Below, piece by piece: positions 18,372 through 26,356 of a stretch of 64,000 nucleotides of DNA. The notes beneath the pieces were generated by a model that did no database searches, was not told where the DNA came from, and saw nothing but the letters and a program-made list of their open reading frames with translations. Every line of letters starts with the position of its first letter. The stretch's first letter is position 1. Location: NCBI RefSeq assembly GCF_001277235.1, contig NZ_CP012266.1:682001-746000 (forward strand), written 5' to 3'. Source of the DNA: Cronobacter dublinensis subsp. dublinensis LMG 23823. Lineage in GTDB: Bacteria > Pseudomonadota > Gammaproteobacteria > Enterobacterales > Enterobacteriaceae. Position numbers and translations under genes: made by a program.

Positions 18372-19088
18372 TTATTCCTGCAGATCGCCGCAGAAACGGT
18401 AACCTTCGCCATGAATGGTGGCGATGATTTCCGGGGTGTCCGGCGTGGATTCGAAATGTTTGCGAATGCGACGGATGGTCACATCGACGGTGCGGTCGTG
18501 CGGCTTCAGCTCGCGACCGGTCATTTTCTTCAGCAGTTCCGCACGGGTCTGGATCTTGCCCGGATTTTCGCAGAAATGCAGCATGGCGCGGAATTCGCTG
18601 CGCGGCAGTTTATACTGCTCGCCATTCGGGCTAATCAGCGAGCGGCTGTTGATATCAAGCTCCCAGCCGTTGAACTTATAGCTTTCCACGCTGCGACGCT
18701 CTTCGCTCACCGTACCGAGATTCATGGTGCGGGAGAGCAGGTTGCGGGCGCGGATGGTGAGTTCACGGGGGTTAAATGGCTTGGTGATATAATCGTCAGC
18801 GCCGATTTCGAGGCCTAAGATTTTATCCACCTCGTTATCACGGCCGGTCAGGAACATCAGGGCGACATTCGCTTGCTCGCGCAGTTCGCGCGCCAGCAGC
18901 AGACCGTTTTTACCCGGCAGGTTGATATCCATGATAACCAGGTTGATATCATTGTCAGAGAGGATCTGGTGCATCTCGGCGCCATCGGTGGCTTCGGACA
19001 CATCATAGCCTTCTGCTTCGAAAATACTTTTTAACGTGTTGCGTGTTACCAACTCGTCTTCAACGATAAGAATGTGCGGGGTCTGCAT
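18372..19088 (-). CDS. arcA: Aerobic respiration control response regulator ArcA
   Basis: ArcA is the OmpR-family regulator that, phosphorylated by ArcB under low oxygen, represses aerobic respiration and TCA genes. The 238 residues include the receiver domain with Asp11 and phosphoacceptor Asp54 (IMDINLPGK), Lys in ITKPFNPRE, and the winged-helix output domain ending TIHGEGYRFCGDL. It is almost identical in length and motifs to E. coli ArcA. The long leader upstream carries an FNR-type site. Confidence 0.98.
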   Translation of the reverse strand: MQTPHILIVEDELVTRNTLKSIFEAEGYDVSEATDGAEMHQILSDNDINLVIMDINLPGKNGLLLARELREQANVALMFLTGRDNEVDKILGLEIGADDYITKPFNPRELTIRARNLLSRTMNLGTVSEERRSVESYKFNGWELDINSRSLISPNGEQYKLPRSEFRAMLHFCENPGKIQTRAELLKKMTGRELKPHDRTVDVTIRRIRKHFESTPDTPEIIATIHGEGYRFCGDLQE

Positions 19089-19185
19089 GTTTGCTACCTA
19101 AAAATTGCCAACTAAATCGAAACAGGAAGTACAAAAGTCCCTGACCTGCCTTATACATGCCATAAATTAACATGCCCGGCCTAAC

Positions 19186-19335
19186 ATGACTAAAGTACGT
19201 AATTGCGTTCTTGATGCACTTTCCATCAACGTCAACAACATCATTAGCTCGGTCGTGGGTACTTTTCCCTCTGGACCCGACGGTGTCAAAAACGGCAGTC
19301 ATCCTAACCATTTTAACAGCAACATAACAGGATGA
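19186..19335 (+). pseudogene. yjjY: yjjY-like open frame, disrupted or never coding
   Basis: The first codons read MTKVRNCVLDALSINVNN, as in the 46-residue E. coli YjjY. After GTFP the frame departs. The expected C-terminus (DPTVSKTAVILTILTAT, as I recall it) is found in the next frame, ending with TAA at 19325-19327. One extra base therefore breaks the frame, while the DNA on both sides is conserved. It lies in the arcA leader, divergent from arcA. The simplest reading is that the conserved element is arcA regulatory DNA and not a protein. The family comparison is from memory. Confidence 0.6.
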
Positions 19336-19368
19336 TACGATACCAACACCCAATAAAACTACGCTTCG

Positions 19369-19382
19369 TTGACATATATCAA
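19369..19382. promoter_or_regulatory. FNR-type binding site in the arcA promoter region
   Basis: TTGACATATATCAA matches the FNR consensus TTGAT-N4-ATCAA at nine of ten defined bases. FNR is known to activate arcA in E. coli. The site lies 280 nt upstream of the arcA start, consistent with a distal arcA promoter reading leftward. Confidence 0.7.
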
Positions 19383-19719
19383 GTTCAATTGTAGCACGTT
19401 AACAGTTTGATGAGATCATCGCAGCGAAGAACTAACTCTGATTACATTTAAGTAACATAGCGGATAATTTCGCCTCTTAACTAATAAACAAAGCGAATCC
19501 GATAAGCAAGCGGAATTTGTATTGTTTTTATTGATGATAAACAGCCGGATAAGGCGGTTTTTACAGCACAATAAGCCCGATTCCGCGCGTTATTTTCATA
19601 ACGTCTGTTTATCTATTTTATGGCCACGACGGGCATGAAATTGTATATAAAATGTAAATTCGCGACGCGTATTAATTAGCGCGCGCTATTTTTTCCACGA
19701 CAGGATCACAGAGAGCCTT
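19383..19719. other. AT-rich intergenic region between arcA leader and yjtD
   Basis: This stretch holds no convincing gene. It is clearly more AT-rich than the flanks and probably contains further upstream arcA promoter elements and the yjtD promoter. No terminator-like hairpin or known RNA was recognised. Confidence 0.5.
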
Positions 19720-20406
19720 ATGCGTTTGCCCATTATTCTGGTGTCACCCGCCAGACCTGAAAACGTCGGCGCCGCCGCGCGCGCTATGAAAACCATGGGA
19801 TTTACCGAACTGAGGATCGTTGACAGCACGGCGCATCTCGACCCGGCGGCGCGTCGCGTCGCCCACGGCGCGGGAGACATTCTCGATAATACAAAGCATT
19901 ACGACACCCTCGCCGATGCGCTCGCCGACGTGGATTTCACCGTCGCCACCACGGCGCGCAGCCGCGCAAAGTTCCATTACTACGCGACGCCGCAACAGCT
20001 GCTGCCGCTGCTGGAAGAAAAAGCCGCCTGGCTGCCAGTAACCGCGCTGGTGTTCGGGCGCGAAGATTCGGGGCTGACCAATGACGAGCTGGCGCTGGCT
20101 GACGTGTTGACCGGCGTGCCGATGGTCGCCGATTACCCGTCGCTGAACCTGGGCCAGGCGGTGATGGTGTACTGCTATCAATTAACGGCGCTGATGCAAA
20201 ATGCGCCTGCCGCAACGCCAGAGGCTGACCATCATCAGTTGAAAGCGTTACGCCTGCGCATCGACGCGTTGCTGACTACGCTCGGCGTCGCAGACGACAT
20301 CAAAATGGCCGACTGGCTGCAACAGCGTCTCGGGCTGCTTGAGCAGCGCGACACCGCCATGTTGCATCGTTTGCTGCACGATATCGAAAAAAAAGTGGCG
20401 GGCTGA
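19720..20406 (+). CDS. yjtD: SPOUT-family RNA methyltransferase YjtD (LasT)
   Basis: This 228-residue protein belongs to the TrmH/TrmJ class of trefoil-knot RNA methyltransferases. The N-terminal motif ILVSPARPENVGAAARAMKTMG, the central LVFGREDSGLTNDE and YPSLNLGQAVMVYCY near residue 145 form the SAM-binding knot. It is the gene preceding the thr operon in E. coli (yjtD/lasT). The RNA target is not established from sequence. It ends 211 nt before thrL. Confidence 0.9.
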   Translation: MRLPIILVSPARPENVGAAARAMKTMGFTELRIVDSTAHLDPAARRVAHGAGDILDNTKHYDTLADALADVDFTVATTARSRAKFHYYATPQQLLPLLEEKAAWLPVTALVFGREDSGLTNDELALADVLTGVPMVADYPSLNLGQAVMVYCYQLTALMQNAPAATPEADHHQLKALRLRIDALLTTLGVADDIKMADWLQQRLGLLEQRDTAMLHRLLHDIEKKVAG

Positions 20407-20429
20407 AATGCTAACCGATGGGGTATCGA

Positions 20430-20444
20430 TAGCATTAAATGCTA
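20430..20444. repeat. 15-bp perfect palindrome downstream of yjtD
   Basis: TAGCATT-A-AATGCTA is a perfect inverted repeat, and the right-hand AATGCTAA also occurs at 20407-20414, overlapping the yjtD stop. It lies upstream of the thr promoter. It could be an operator; no protein can be assigned. Confidence 0.4.
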
Positions 20445-20540
20445 AATTAACAGGGAAATCACCGGGTTTTTGGGGTGTAAAGACCGCTTTTTTCGCTATT
20501 CGCCAGGAAAGTTTCGGCCGGTGCGTAAATGAAATATTCG

Positions 20541-20569
20541 TTGACTTAACCTGACGATTACTTTAACCA
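20541..20569 (+). promoter_or_regulatory. thr operon promoter
   Basis: TTGACT (20541-20546) is the -35 box, followed by TACTTTAACCAATA around 20558-20571, matching the arrangement of the E. coli thrL promoter. The -10 hexamer is poor and its exact register is uncertain (TTAACC or TAACCA). Confidence 0.6.
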
Positions 20570-20617
20570 ATAGAGATACAGGACAGAAAACAGAAAAGTA
20601 CAGAGCACACAACATCC

Positions 20618-20686
20618 ATGATTCGCATCAGCCTGACTACCATTATTACTACCACCACCATTACCACAGGTAACGGGGCGGGCTGA
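20618..20686 (+). CDS. thrL: thr operon leader peptide
   Basis: A 22-codon open frame encodes a peptide with eight Thr and five Ile residues, including TTIITTTTITT, then GNGAG before TGA. Clustered Thr and Ile codons let the ribosome sense both charged tRNAs and control the attenuator just downstream. The E. coli leader has 21 residues of the same type. ATG 20618 was chosen from this similarity; no strong ribosome-binding site is visible. Confidence 0.95.
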   Translation: MIRISLTTIITTTTITTGNGAG

Positions 20687-20710
20687 CGCGTACAGGAAAA
20701 ACTGAAAAAA

Positions 20711-20741
20711 GCCCGCACCTGAACAGTGCGGGCTTTTTTTT
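20711..20741 (+). terminator. thr operon attenuator
   Basis: GCCCGCAC (20711-20718) pairs with GTGCGGGC (20726-20733), followed by eight T residues. It lies 24 nt after the leader stop and 27 nt before thrA, the standard position for the thr attenuator. Confidence 0.97.
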
Positions 20742-20767
20742 CGGCATAAAATCAAGGGGTAACAACC

Positions 20768-23230
20768 ATGCGAGTGTTGAAATTCGGCGGTACATCGGTC
20801 GCGAACGCAGAGCGCTTTATGCGTGTCGCCGACATTCTGGAGAGCAATGCCAGGCAGGGGCAGGTAGCGACCGTTCTTTCTGCCCCCGCGAAAATCACCA
20901 ACCATCTGGTGGCGATGATCGAAAAAACTATCAGTGGCCAGGATGCCCTGCCGAATATCAGCGATGCCGAACGTATTTTTGCCGAACTGTTAAAAGGGCT
21001 CAGCGAGGCCCAGCCCGATTTCCCGTATGCGCAGATGAAAGCGGTGGTCGATCAGGAGTTCGCGCAGATAAAACATGTGCTGCACGGCATCAGCCTGCTT
21101 GGCCAGTGCCCGGACAGCATCAACGCGGCGCTGATCTGCCGCGGCGAAAAGCTCTCTATCGCCATTATGTCGGCGCTGCTTGAGGCGCGCGGCCATAAAG
21201 TGACGGTTATCGATCCGGTGGAAAAACTGCTTGCCGTCGGCCATTACCTGGAATCCACCGTCGATATCGCCGAATCCACCCGCCGCATCGCGGCCAGCAA
21301 AATCCCGGCGGATCACATGATCCTGATGGCAGGCTTTACCGCCGGTAACGACAAAGGCGAACTGGTCGTCCTCGGGCGTAACGGCTCCGACTACTCCGCT
21401 GCGGTGCTGGCGGCGTGTCTGCGCGCCGACTGTTGCGAGATCTGGACCGACGTCGACGGCGTCTATACCTGCGACCCGCGCCAGGTGCCGGACGCGAGGC
21501 TCCTGAAGTCGATGTCGTATCAGGAGGCGATGGAGCTCTCCTACTTCGGCGCCAAAGTTCTCCACCCCCGCACCATCACCCCTATCGCGCAGTTCCAGAT
21601 CCCCTGTCTGATTAAAAATACCGGCAACCCGCAGGCGCCAGGCACGCTGATTGGCGCGTCCAGCGATGAAGACGGCCTGCCGGTGAAGGGCATCAGCAAC
21701 CTCAATAATATGGCGATGTTTAACGTCTCCGGCCCGGGCATGAAAGGCATGGTAGGAATGGCCGCGCGCGTCTTCGCGACCATGTCCCGCGCCGGGATCT
21801 CGGTGGTGTTGATTACCCAGTCGTCGTCCGAATACAGCATCAGCTTCTGCGTGCCGCAAAGCGACTGCGCCCGCGCGCAGCGTGCAATGGAAGATGAATT
21901 CTATCTGGAACTCAAAGAAGGGCTGCTGGAGCCGCTGGCCATTATGGAGCGCCTCGCGATTATCTCGGTCGTGGGCGACGGCATGCGCACGCTGCGCGGC
22001 ATTTCGGCGAAATTCTTTGCCGCCCTCGCCCGCGCCAATATCAATATCGTGGCGATCGCGCAGGGCTCGTCGGAGCGCTCGATTTCCGTCGTGGTGAATA
22101 ATGACGATGCGGTCACCGGCGTGCGCGTCACGCACCAGATGCTGTTCAACACCGATCAGGTCATTGAAGTCTTTGTCATCGGCGTCGGCGGCGTCGGCGG
22201 CGCGCTGCTGGAGCAGTTAAAGCGTCAGCAAACCTGGCTTAAGCAGAAGCATATCGATCTGCGCGTCTGCGGCGTGGCGAATTCAAAAGCGCTGCTGACC
22301 AATGTCCACGGGCTGGATCTCGAAAACTGGCGCACGGCGCTGGCGGATGCCAACGAGCCGTTCAACCTAGGGCGTCTGATCCGCCTTGTGAAAGAGTATC
22401 ACCTGCTAAACCCGGTGATCGTCGACTGTACCTCTAACCAGGCGGTGGCGGATCAGTATGCCGACTTCCTGCGCGAGGGTTTCCACGTGGTAACGCCGAA
22501 CAAGAAGGCCAACACCTCATCGATGGATTACTACCACCAGCTGCGCCACGCTGCCGCCGCGTCGCGTCGCAAGTTCCTTTATGACACCAACGTTGGGGCA
22601 GGGCTGCCGGTTATCGAAAACCTGCAAAACCTGCTCAACGCCGGTGACGAGCTGCAACGCTTCGCGGGCATTCTTTCCGGCTCGCTGTCGTTTATTTTCG
22701 GCAAGCTCGACGAGGGCATGAACCTGTCGGAAGCGACCCGCGTGGCGCGTGAAATGGGCTATACCGAGCCGGATCCGCGCGACGATCTCTCCGGTATGGA
22801 CGTGGCGCGCAAGCTGCTTATCCTGGCGCGTGAAACGGGCCGCCACCTTGAGCTTAGCGATATCGTCATCGAGCCGGTGCTGCCGGAGAGCTTTGACGCC
22901 AGCGGTGATACTGAGAGCTTTATGGCGCGCCTGCCGCAACTGGACGATGCGTTCGCCGCCCGCGTGGCGCAGGCCCGCGACGAAGGCAAAGTGCTGCGCT
23001 ACATCGGCACCATTGAAGAAGACGGCGTCTGCCGCGTGAAAATCGCCGCGGTGGACGGCAACGATCCGCTTTATAAAGTGAAAAACGGCGAAAACGCGCT
23101 GGCGTTCTACAGCCGCTACTACCAGCCGCTGCCGCTGGTGCTGCGCGGCTACGGCGCGGGTAACGATGTGACGGCGGCGGGCGTGTTCGCCGATCTGCTG
23201 CGCACCCTGTCATGGAAGTTAGGAGTTTAA
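20768..23230 (+). CDS. thrA: Bifunctional aspartokinase I / homoserine dehydrogenase I
   Basis: ThrA catalyses the first and third steps from aspartate to threonine: phosphorylation of aspartate, and reduction of aspartate semialdehyde to homoserine. The 820 residues contain the kinase domain with MRVLKFGGTSVANAERF at the N-terminus, two ACT regulatory domains around residues 315-460, and the dehydrogenase domain beginning with the Rossmann motif VFVIGVGGVGGALLEQL near 465. The fusion and length match E. coli. It is feedback-inhibited by threonine in the family. thrB starts 1 nt after its stop. Confidence 0.98.
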   Translation: MRVLKFGGTSVANAERFMRVADILESNARQGQVATVLSAPAKITNHLVAMIEKTISGQDALPNISDAERIFAELLKGLSEAQPDFPYAQMKAVVDQEFAQIKHVLHGISLLGQCPDSINAALICRGEKLSIAIMSALLEARGHKVTVIDPVEKLLAVGHYLESTVDIAESTRRIAASKIPADHMILMAGFTAGNDKGELVVLGRNGSDYSAAVLAACLRADCCEIWTDVDGVYTCDPRQVPDARLLKSMSYQEAMELSYFGAKVLHPRTITPIAQFQIPCLIKNTGNPQAPGTLIGASSDEDGLPVKGISNLNNMAMFNVSGPGMKGMVGMAARVFATMSRAGISVVLITQSSSEYSISFCVPQSDCARAQRAMEDEFYLELKEGLLEPLAIMERLAIISVVGDGMRTLRGISAKFFAALARANINIVAIAQGSSERSISVVVNNDDAVTGVRVTHQMLFNTDQVIEVFVIGVGGVGGALLEQLKRQQTWLKQKHIDLRVCGVANSKALLTNVHGLDLENWRTALADANEPFNLGRLIRLVKEYHLLNPVIVDCTSNQAVADQYADFLREGFHVVTPNKKANTSSMDYYHQLRHAAAASRRKFLYDTNVGAGLPVIENLQNLLNAGDELQRFAGILSGSLSFIFGKLDEGMNLSEATRVAREMGYTEPDPRDDLSGMDVARKLLILARETGRHLELSDIVIEPVLPESFDASGDTESFMARLPQLDDAFAARVAQARDEGKVLRYIGTIEEDGVCRVKIAAVDGNDPLYKVKNGENALAFYSRYYQPLPLVLRGYGAGNDVTAAGVFADLLRTLSWKLGV

Positions 23231-23231
23231 G

Positions 23232-24161
23232 ATGGTTAAAGTGTATGCCCCGGCCTCCATTGGCAACGTCAGCGTGGGGTTTGACGTATTAGGCGCTGCG
23301 GTGTCGCCGGTGAATGGCGAGCTGCTGGGCGACTGCGTGACGGTCGAGGCGGCGGCGGAATTTTCGCTGACCAATACCGGGCGCTTCGTCAGCAAGCTGC
23401 CTGCCGAGCCGCGTGAAAATATCGTCTGGCAGTGCTGGGAGCGTTTCTGTCAGGAGATCGGGAAAACCGTGCCGGTCGCCATGACGCTTGAGAAGAACAT
23501 GCCGATCGGCTCCGGGCTGGGCTCCAGCGCCTGCTCTGTGGTGGCGGGCCTGATGGCGATGAATGAATTTTGCGGCAAACCGCTCAGCGATGACCGCCTG
23601 TTAACCTTAATGGGCGAGCTGGAAGGGCGCATCTCCGGCAGCGTGCATTACGATAACGTCGCCCCCTGTTTTCTGGGCGGCCTGCAATTGATGCTGGAAG
23701 AAAACCACATCATCAGCCAGCCGGTGCCGTGTTTTGACGAGTGGCTGTGGGTGATGGCGTATCCGGGGATCAAAGTTTCCACCGCCGAGGCGCGGGCCAT
23801 TTTACCGGCGCAATATCGCCGCCAGGACTGCATCAGCCACGGGCGTTATCTGGCGGGCTTTATTCACGCCTGCCATACGCGCCAGCCGCAGCTTGCCGCT
23901 AAACTGATGCGTGATGTCATCGCCGAGCCGTACCGGACTACATTGCTGCCGGGCTTCAGCGAGGCACGCCAGGCGGCGACGGAGATCGGGGCGCTGGCCT
24001 GCGGTATTTCTGGCTCCGGCCCGACGCTGTTCGCGGTCTGTGATAAAACCGACACCGCGCAGCGGGTGGCGGAGTGGCTGAAGCAGCACTATCTGCAAAA
24101 TCAGGAAGGCTTTGTACATATTTGCCGTCTCGACACGGCTGGCGCACGAGTACTGGGATAA
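23232..24161 (+). CDS. thrB: Homoserine kinase
   Basis: ThrB phosphorylates homoserine using ATP. It is a GHMP kinase of 309 residues with the substrate-binding N-terminal MVKVYAPASIGNVSVGFD, the phosphate loop MPIGSGLGSSACS near residues 89-101, and the C-terminal GISGSGPTLFAV motif. The coding region is tightly packed between thrA and thrC with spacings of 1 and 3 nt, so translational coupling is likely. Confidence 0.98.
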   Translation: MVKVYAPASIGNVSVGFDVLGAAVSPVNGELLGDCVTVEAAAEFSLTNTGRFVSKLPAEPRENIVWQCWERFCQEIGKTVPVAMTLEKNMPIGSGLGSSACSVVAGLMAMNEFCGKPLSDDRLLTLMGELEGRISGSVHYDNVAPCFLGGLQLMLEENHIISQPVPCFDEWLWVMAYPGIKVSTAEARAILPAQYRRQDCISHGRYLAGFIHACHTRQPQLAAKLMRDVIAEPYRTTLLPGFSEARQAATEIGALACGISGSGPTLFAVCDKTDTAQRVAEWLKQHYLQNQEGFVHICRLDTAGARVLG

Positions 24162-24164
24162 CGC

Positions 24165-25454
24165 ATGAAACTCTACAATCTGAAAGATCATAATGAGCAG
24201 GTCAGCTTTGCGCAGGCCGTCACGCAGGGACTGGGTAAACAGCAGGGGCTCTTTTTCCCGCACGATTTGCCAGAATTCAGCCTGACCGAAATCGACGAGA
24301 TGCTGGAGATGGATTTCGTCTCGCGCAGCAGCAAAATTCTTTCGGCCTATATTGGCGATGAGATCCCGGCGGACATTCTGCGCCAGCGCGTGGCGAACGC
24401 CTTTACGTTCCCGGCTCCGGTAAGCCAGGTGGCGGACGATATCGGCTGTCTGGAGCTGTTCCACGGCCCGACGCTGGCCTTTAAAGATTTCGGCGGCCGC
24501 TTTATGGCGCAGATGCTGACGCAAATCAGCGGCGATAAGCCGGTCACCATTCTGACCGCAACGTCCGGCGACACCGGCGCTGCCGTGGCCCATGCCTTTT
24601 ACGGGCTGAAAAATGTACAGGTTGTCATTCTCTATCCGCGCGGCAAAATCAGCCCGCTGCAGGAGAAACTGTTCTGTACGCTCGGCGGCAACATTGAAAC
24701 CGTCGCCATCGACGGCGATTTCGACGCCTGCCAGGCGCTGGTGAAACAGGCGTTCGACGACGAAGAACTGAAAGCGACGCTCGGCCTTAACTCCGCCAAC
24801 TCCATCAACATCAGCCGCCTGCTGGCGCAGATTTGCTACTACTTTGAAGCGGTCGCCCAGCTGCCGCAGGAGGCCCGCAACCAGCTGGTGGTCTCGGTGC
24901 CGAGCGGCAACTTCGGCGACTTGACGGCCGGGCTGCTGGCGAAATCCGCGGGGCTGCCGGTGAAGCGCTTTATCGCCGCCACCAACGCCAACGACACAGT
25001 GCCGCGTTTCCTGCAACACGGCGAGTGGCTGCCGAACGCGACGGTGGCGACGCTCTCCAACGCGATGGATGTGTCACAGCCGAACAACTGGCCGCGCGTG
25101 GAAGAGCTGTTCCGCCGCAAAATCTGGCGTCTGAACGAACTGGGCGTGGCGACCATCGATGATGAGACCACGAAGGCGACCATGCGCGAACTGCGCGAGC
25201 TGGGCTATCTCTCCGAACCGCACGCGGCGGTTGCCTACCGCGCGCTGCGCGATCAGCTACGCCCTGGCGAATACGGGCTGTTCCTCGGCACCGCGCACCC
25301 GGCGAAATTTAAAGAGAGCGTCGAAGCCGTACTGGGCGAAACGCTGGAACTGCCACCGGAGCTGGCCGAGCGCGTAGACCTGCCGCTGCTGTCGCATTCA
25401 CTGCCTGCGGATTTCGCCGCGCTGCGTGAACTGATGATGAACAAAGCGCCGTAA
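24165..25454 (+). CDS. thrC: Threonine synthase
   Basis: ThrC converts O-phosphohomoserine to threonine using pyridoxal phosphate. The 429 residues have the PLP Lys in the motif HGPTLAFKDFGGRFM (near residue 107), the phosphate-binding TATSGDTGAAVAHAF, and SVPSGNFGDLTAG. It is the last gene of the thr operon and is followed by a strong terminator. Confidence 0.98.
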   Translation: MKLYNLKDHNEQVSFAQAVTQGLGKQQGLFFPHDLPEFSLTEIDEMLEMDFVSRSSKILSAYIGDEIPADILRQRVANAFTFPAPVSQVADDIGCLELFHGPTLAFKDFGGRFMAQMLTQISGDKPVTILTATSGDTGAAVAHAFYGLKNVQVVILYPRGKISPLQEKLFCTLGGNIETVAIDGDFDACQALVKQAFDDEELKATLGLNSANSINISRLLAQICYYFEAVAQLPQEARNQLVVSVPSGNFGDLTAGLLAKSAGLPVKRFIAATNANDTVPRFLQHGEWLPNATVATLSNAMDVSQPNNWPRVEELFRRKIWRLNELGVATIDDETTKATMRELRELGYLSEPHAAVAYRALRDQLRPGEYGLFLGTAHPAKFKESVEAVLGETLELPPELAERVDLPLLSHSLPADFAALRELMMNKAP

Positions 25455-25479
25455 CAGGCAAAGGCGCAATGAAAACAAA

Positions 25480-25506
25480 ACCGCCTGCGTTGCAGGCGGT
25501 TTTTTT
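25480..25506. terminator. Bidirectional terminator between thrC and yaaA
   Basis: CCGCCTGC/GCAGGCGG with a 3-nt loop is followed by seven T residues rightward; leftward it has an A-rich counterpart. It serves thrC and probably the convergent yaaA, whose stop lies within the T run. Confidence 0.93.
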
Positions 25507-26278
25507 ATTGCTCGTGACGCTTAAAGACCAGTTCGCCGCCGCCTGAGGCGGCTTCATCGAAGAAATATCCCTCGCTGTCAAACGCCGTCAGTTGTTCCGG
25601 CTTTGTCAGACGATGTTCAATGATGTAGCGGCTCATCAGGCCGCGCGCCTTTTTGGCGTAGAAGCTGATGATTTTGAATTTGCCGTTCTTCTCATCAAGG
25701 AACACCGGTTTGATGATTTCCGCATTCAGCTTTGCAGGCTTCACCGCTTTGTAATATTCATCCGACGCCAGGTTCACCACCACGTTATCGCCCTGAGCGG
25801 CAATCGCCTCGTTGAGCTTTTGCGTGATCGTATCGCCCCAGAAGGTGTAGAGATCTTTGCCTTTCGGGTTCGCCAGACGCGTGCCCATTTCCAGACGGTA
25901 CGGCTGCATGAGGTCGAGCGGGCGCAGCACGCCGTACAACCCGGAGAGCATACGCAGGTGCTGCTGGGCGAAGTCGAAATCCGCCTCGCTGAAGGTTTGC
26001 GCGTCGAGGCCGGTGTAGACATCGCCTTTAAACGCCAGGATCGCCTGACGGGCGTTGTCCGGCGTGAAATCGGGCTGCCAGTCGTTGAAACGGGTAGCGT
26101 TAAGCGAGGCCAGCTTGCTGCTGATGCTCATCAGGTCGGCTATCTCGGCGTCGGTCAGGCGACGGGCGATGTCGATAAGCGCCTGCGCGTGGTCGAGCAG
26201 TTCAGGCTGTGTGTAGCGCGTCGTGGCAAGCGGACTCTGGTAATCCAGCGTCTTGGCGGGGGAAATAAGAATCAGCAT
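25505..26278 (-). CDS. yaaA: Peroxide stress protein YaaA
   Basis: YaaA (DUF328/UPF0246) is a cytoplasmic DNA-binding fold protein that limits intracellular iron and Fenton damage during hydrogen peroxide stress in E. coli. The 257 residues begin MLILISPAKTLDYQSP and contain GLYGVLRPLDLMQPYRLEMG and the NLASDEYYKAV motif, all diagnostic. E. coli has yaaX upstream; it is missing here. Confidence 0.96.
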   Translation of the reverse strand: MLILISPAKTLDYQSPLATTRYTQPELLDHAQALIDIARRLTDAEIADLMSISSKLASLNATRFNDWQPDFTPDNARQAILAFKGDVYTGLDAQTFSEADFDFAQQHLRMLSGLYGVLRPLDLMQPYRLEMGTRLANPKGKDLYTFWGDTITQKLNEAIAAQGDNVVVNLASDEYYKAVKPAKLNAEIIKPVFLDEKNGKFKIISFYAKKARGLMSRYIIEHRLTKPEQLTAFDSEGYFFDEAASGGGELVFKRHEQ

Positions 26279-26356
26279 GGCGTTTCCTTTCTTCGTTTTC
26301 CCGAGACTCTACCAAAGAACGCCGTAAAGTGAACCAATGGCTGCGATTGAACGCGC

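Noticed and set aside
20339..20554. 71-codon frame after yjtD
   Set aside because: It starts inside yjtD in another frame and covers the thr promoter region; no supporting signal.
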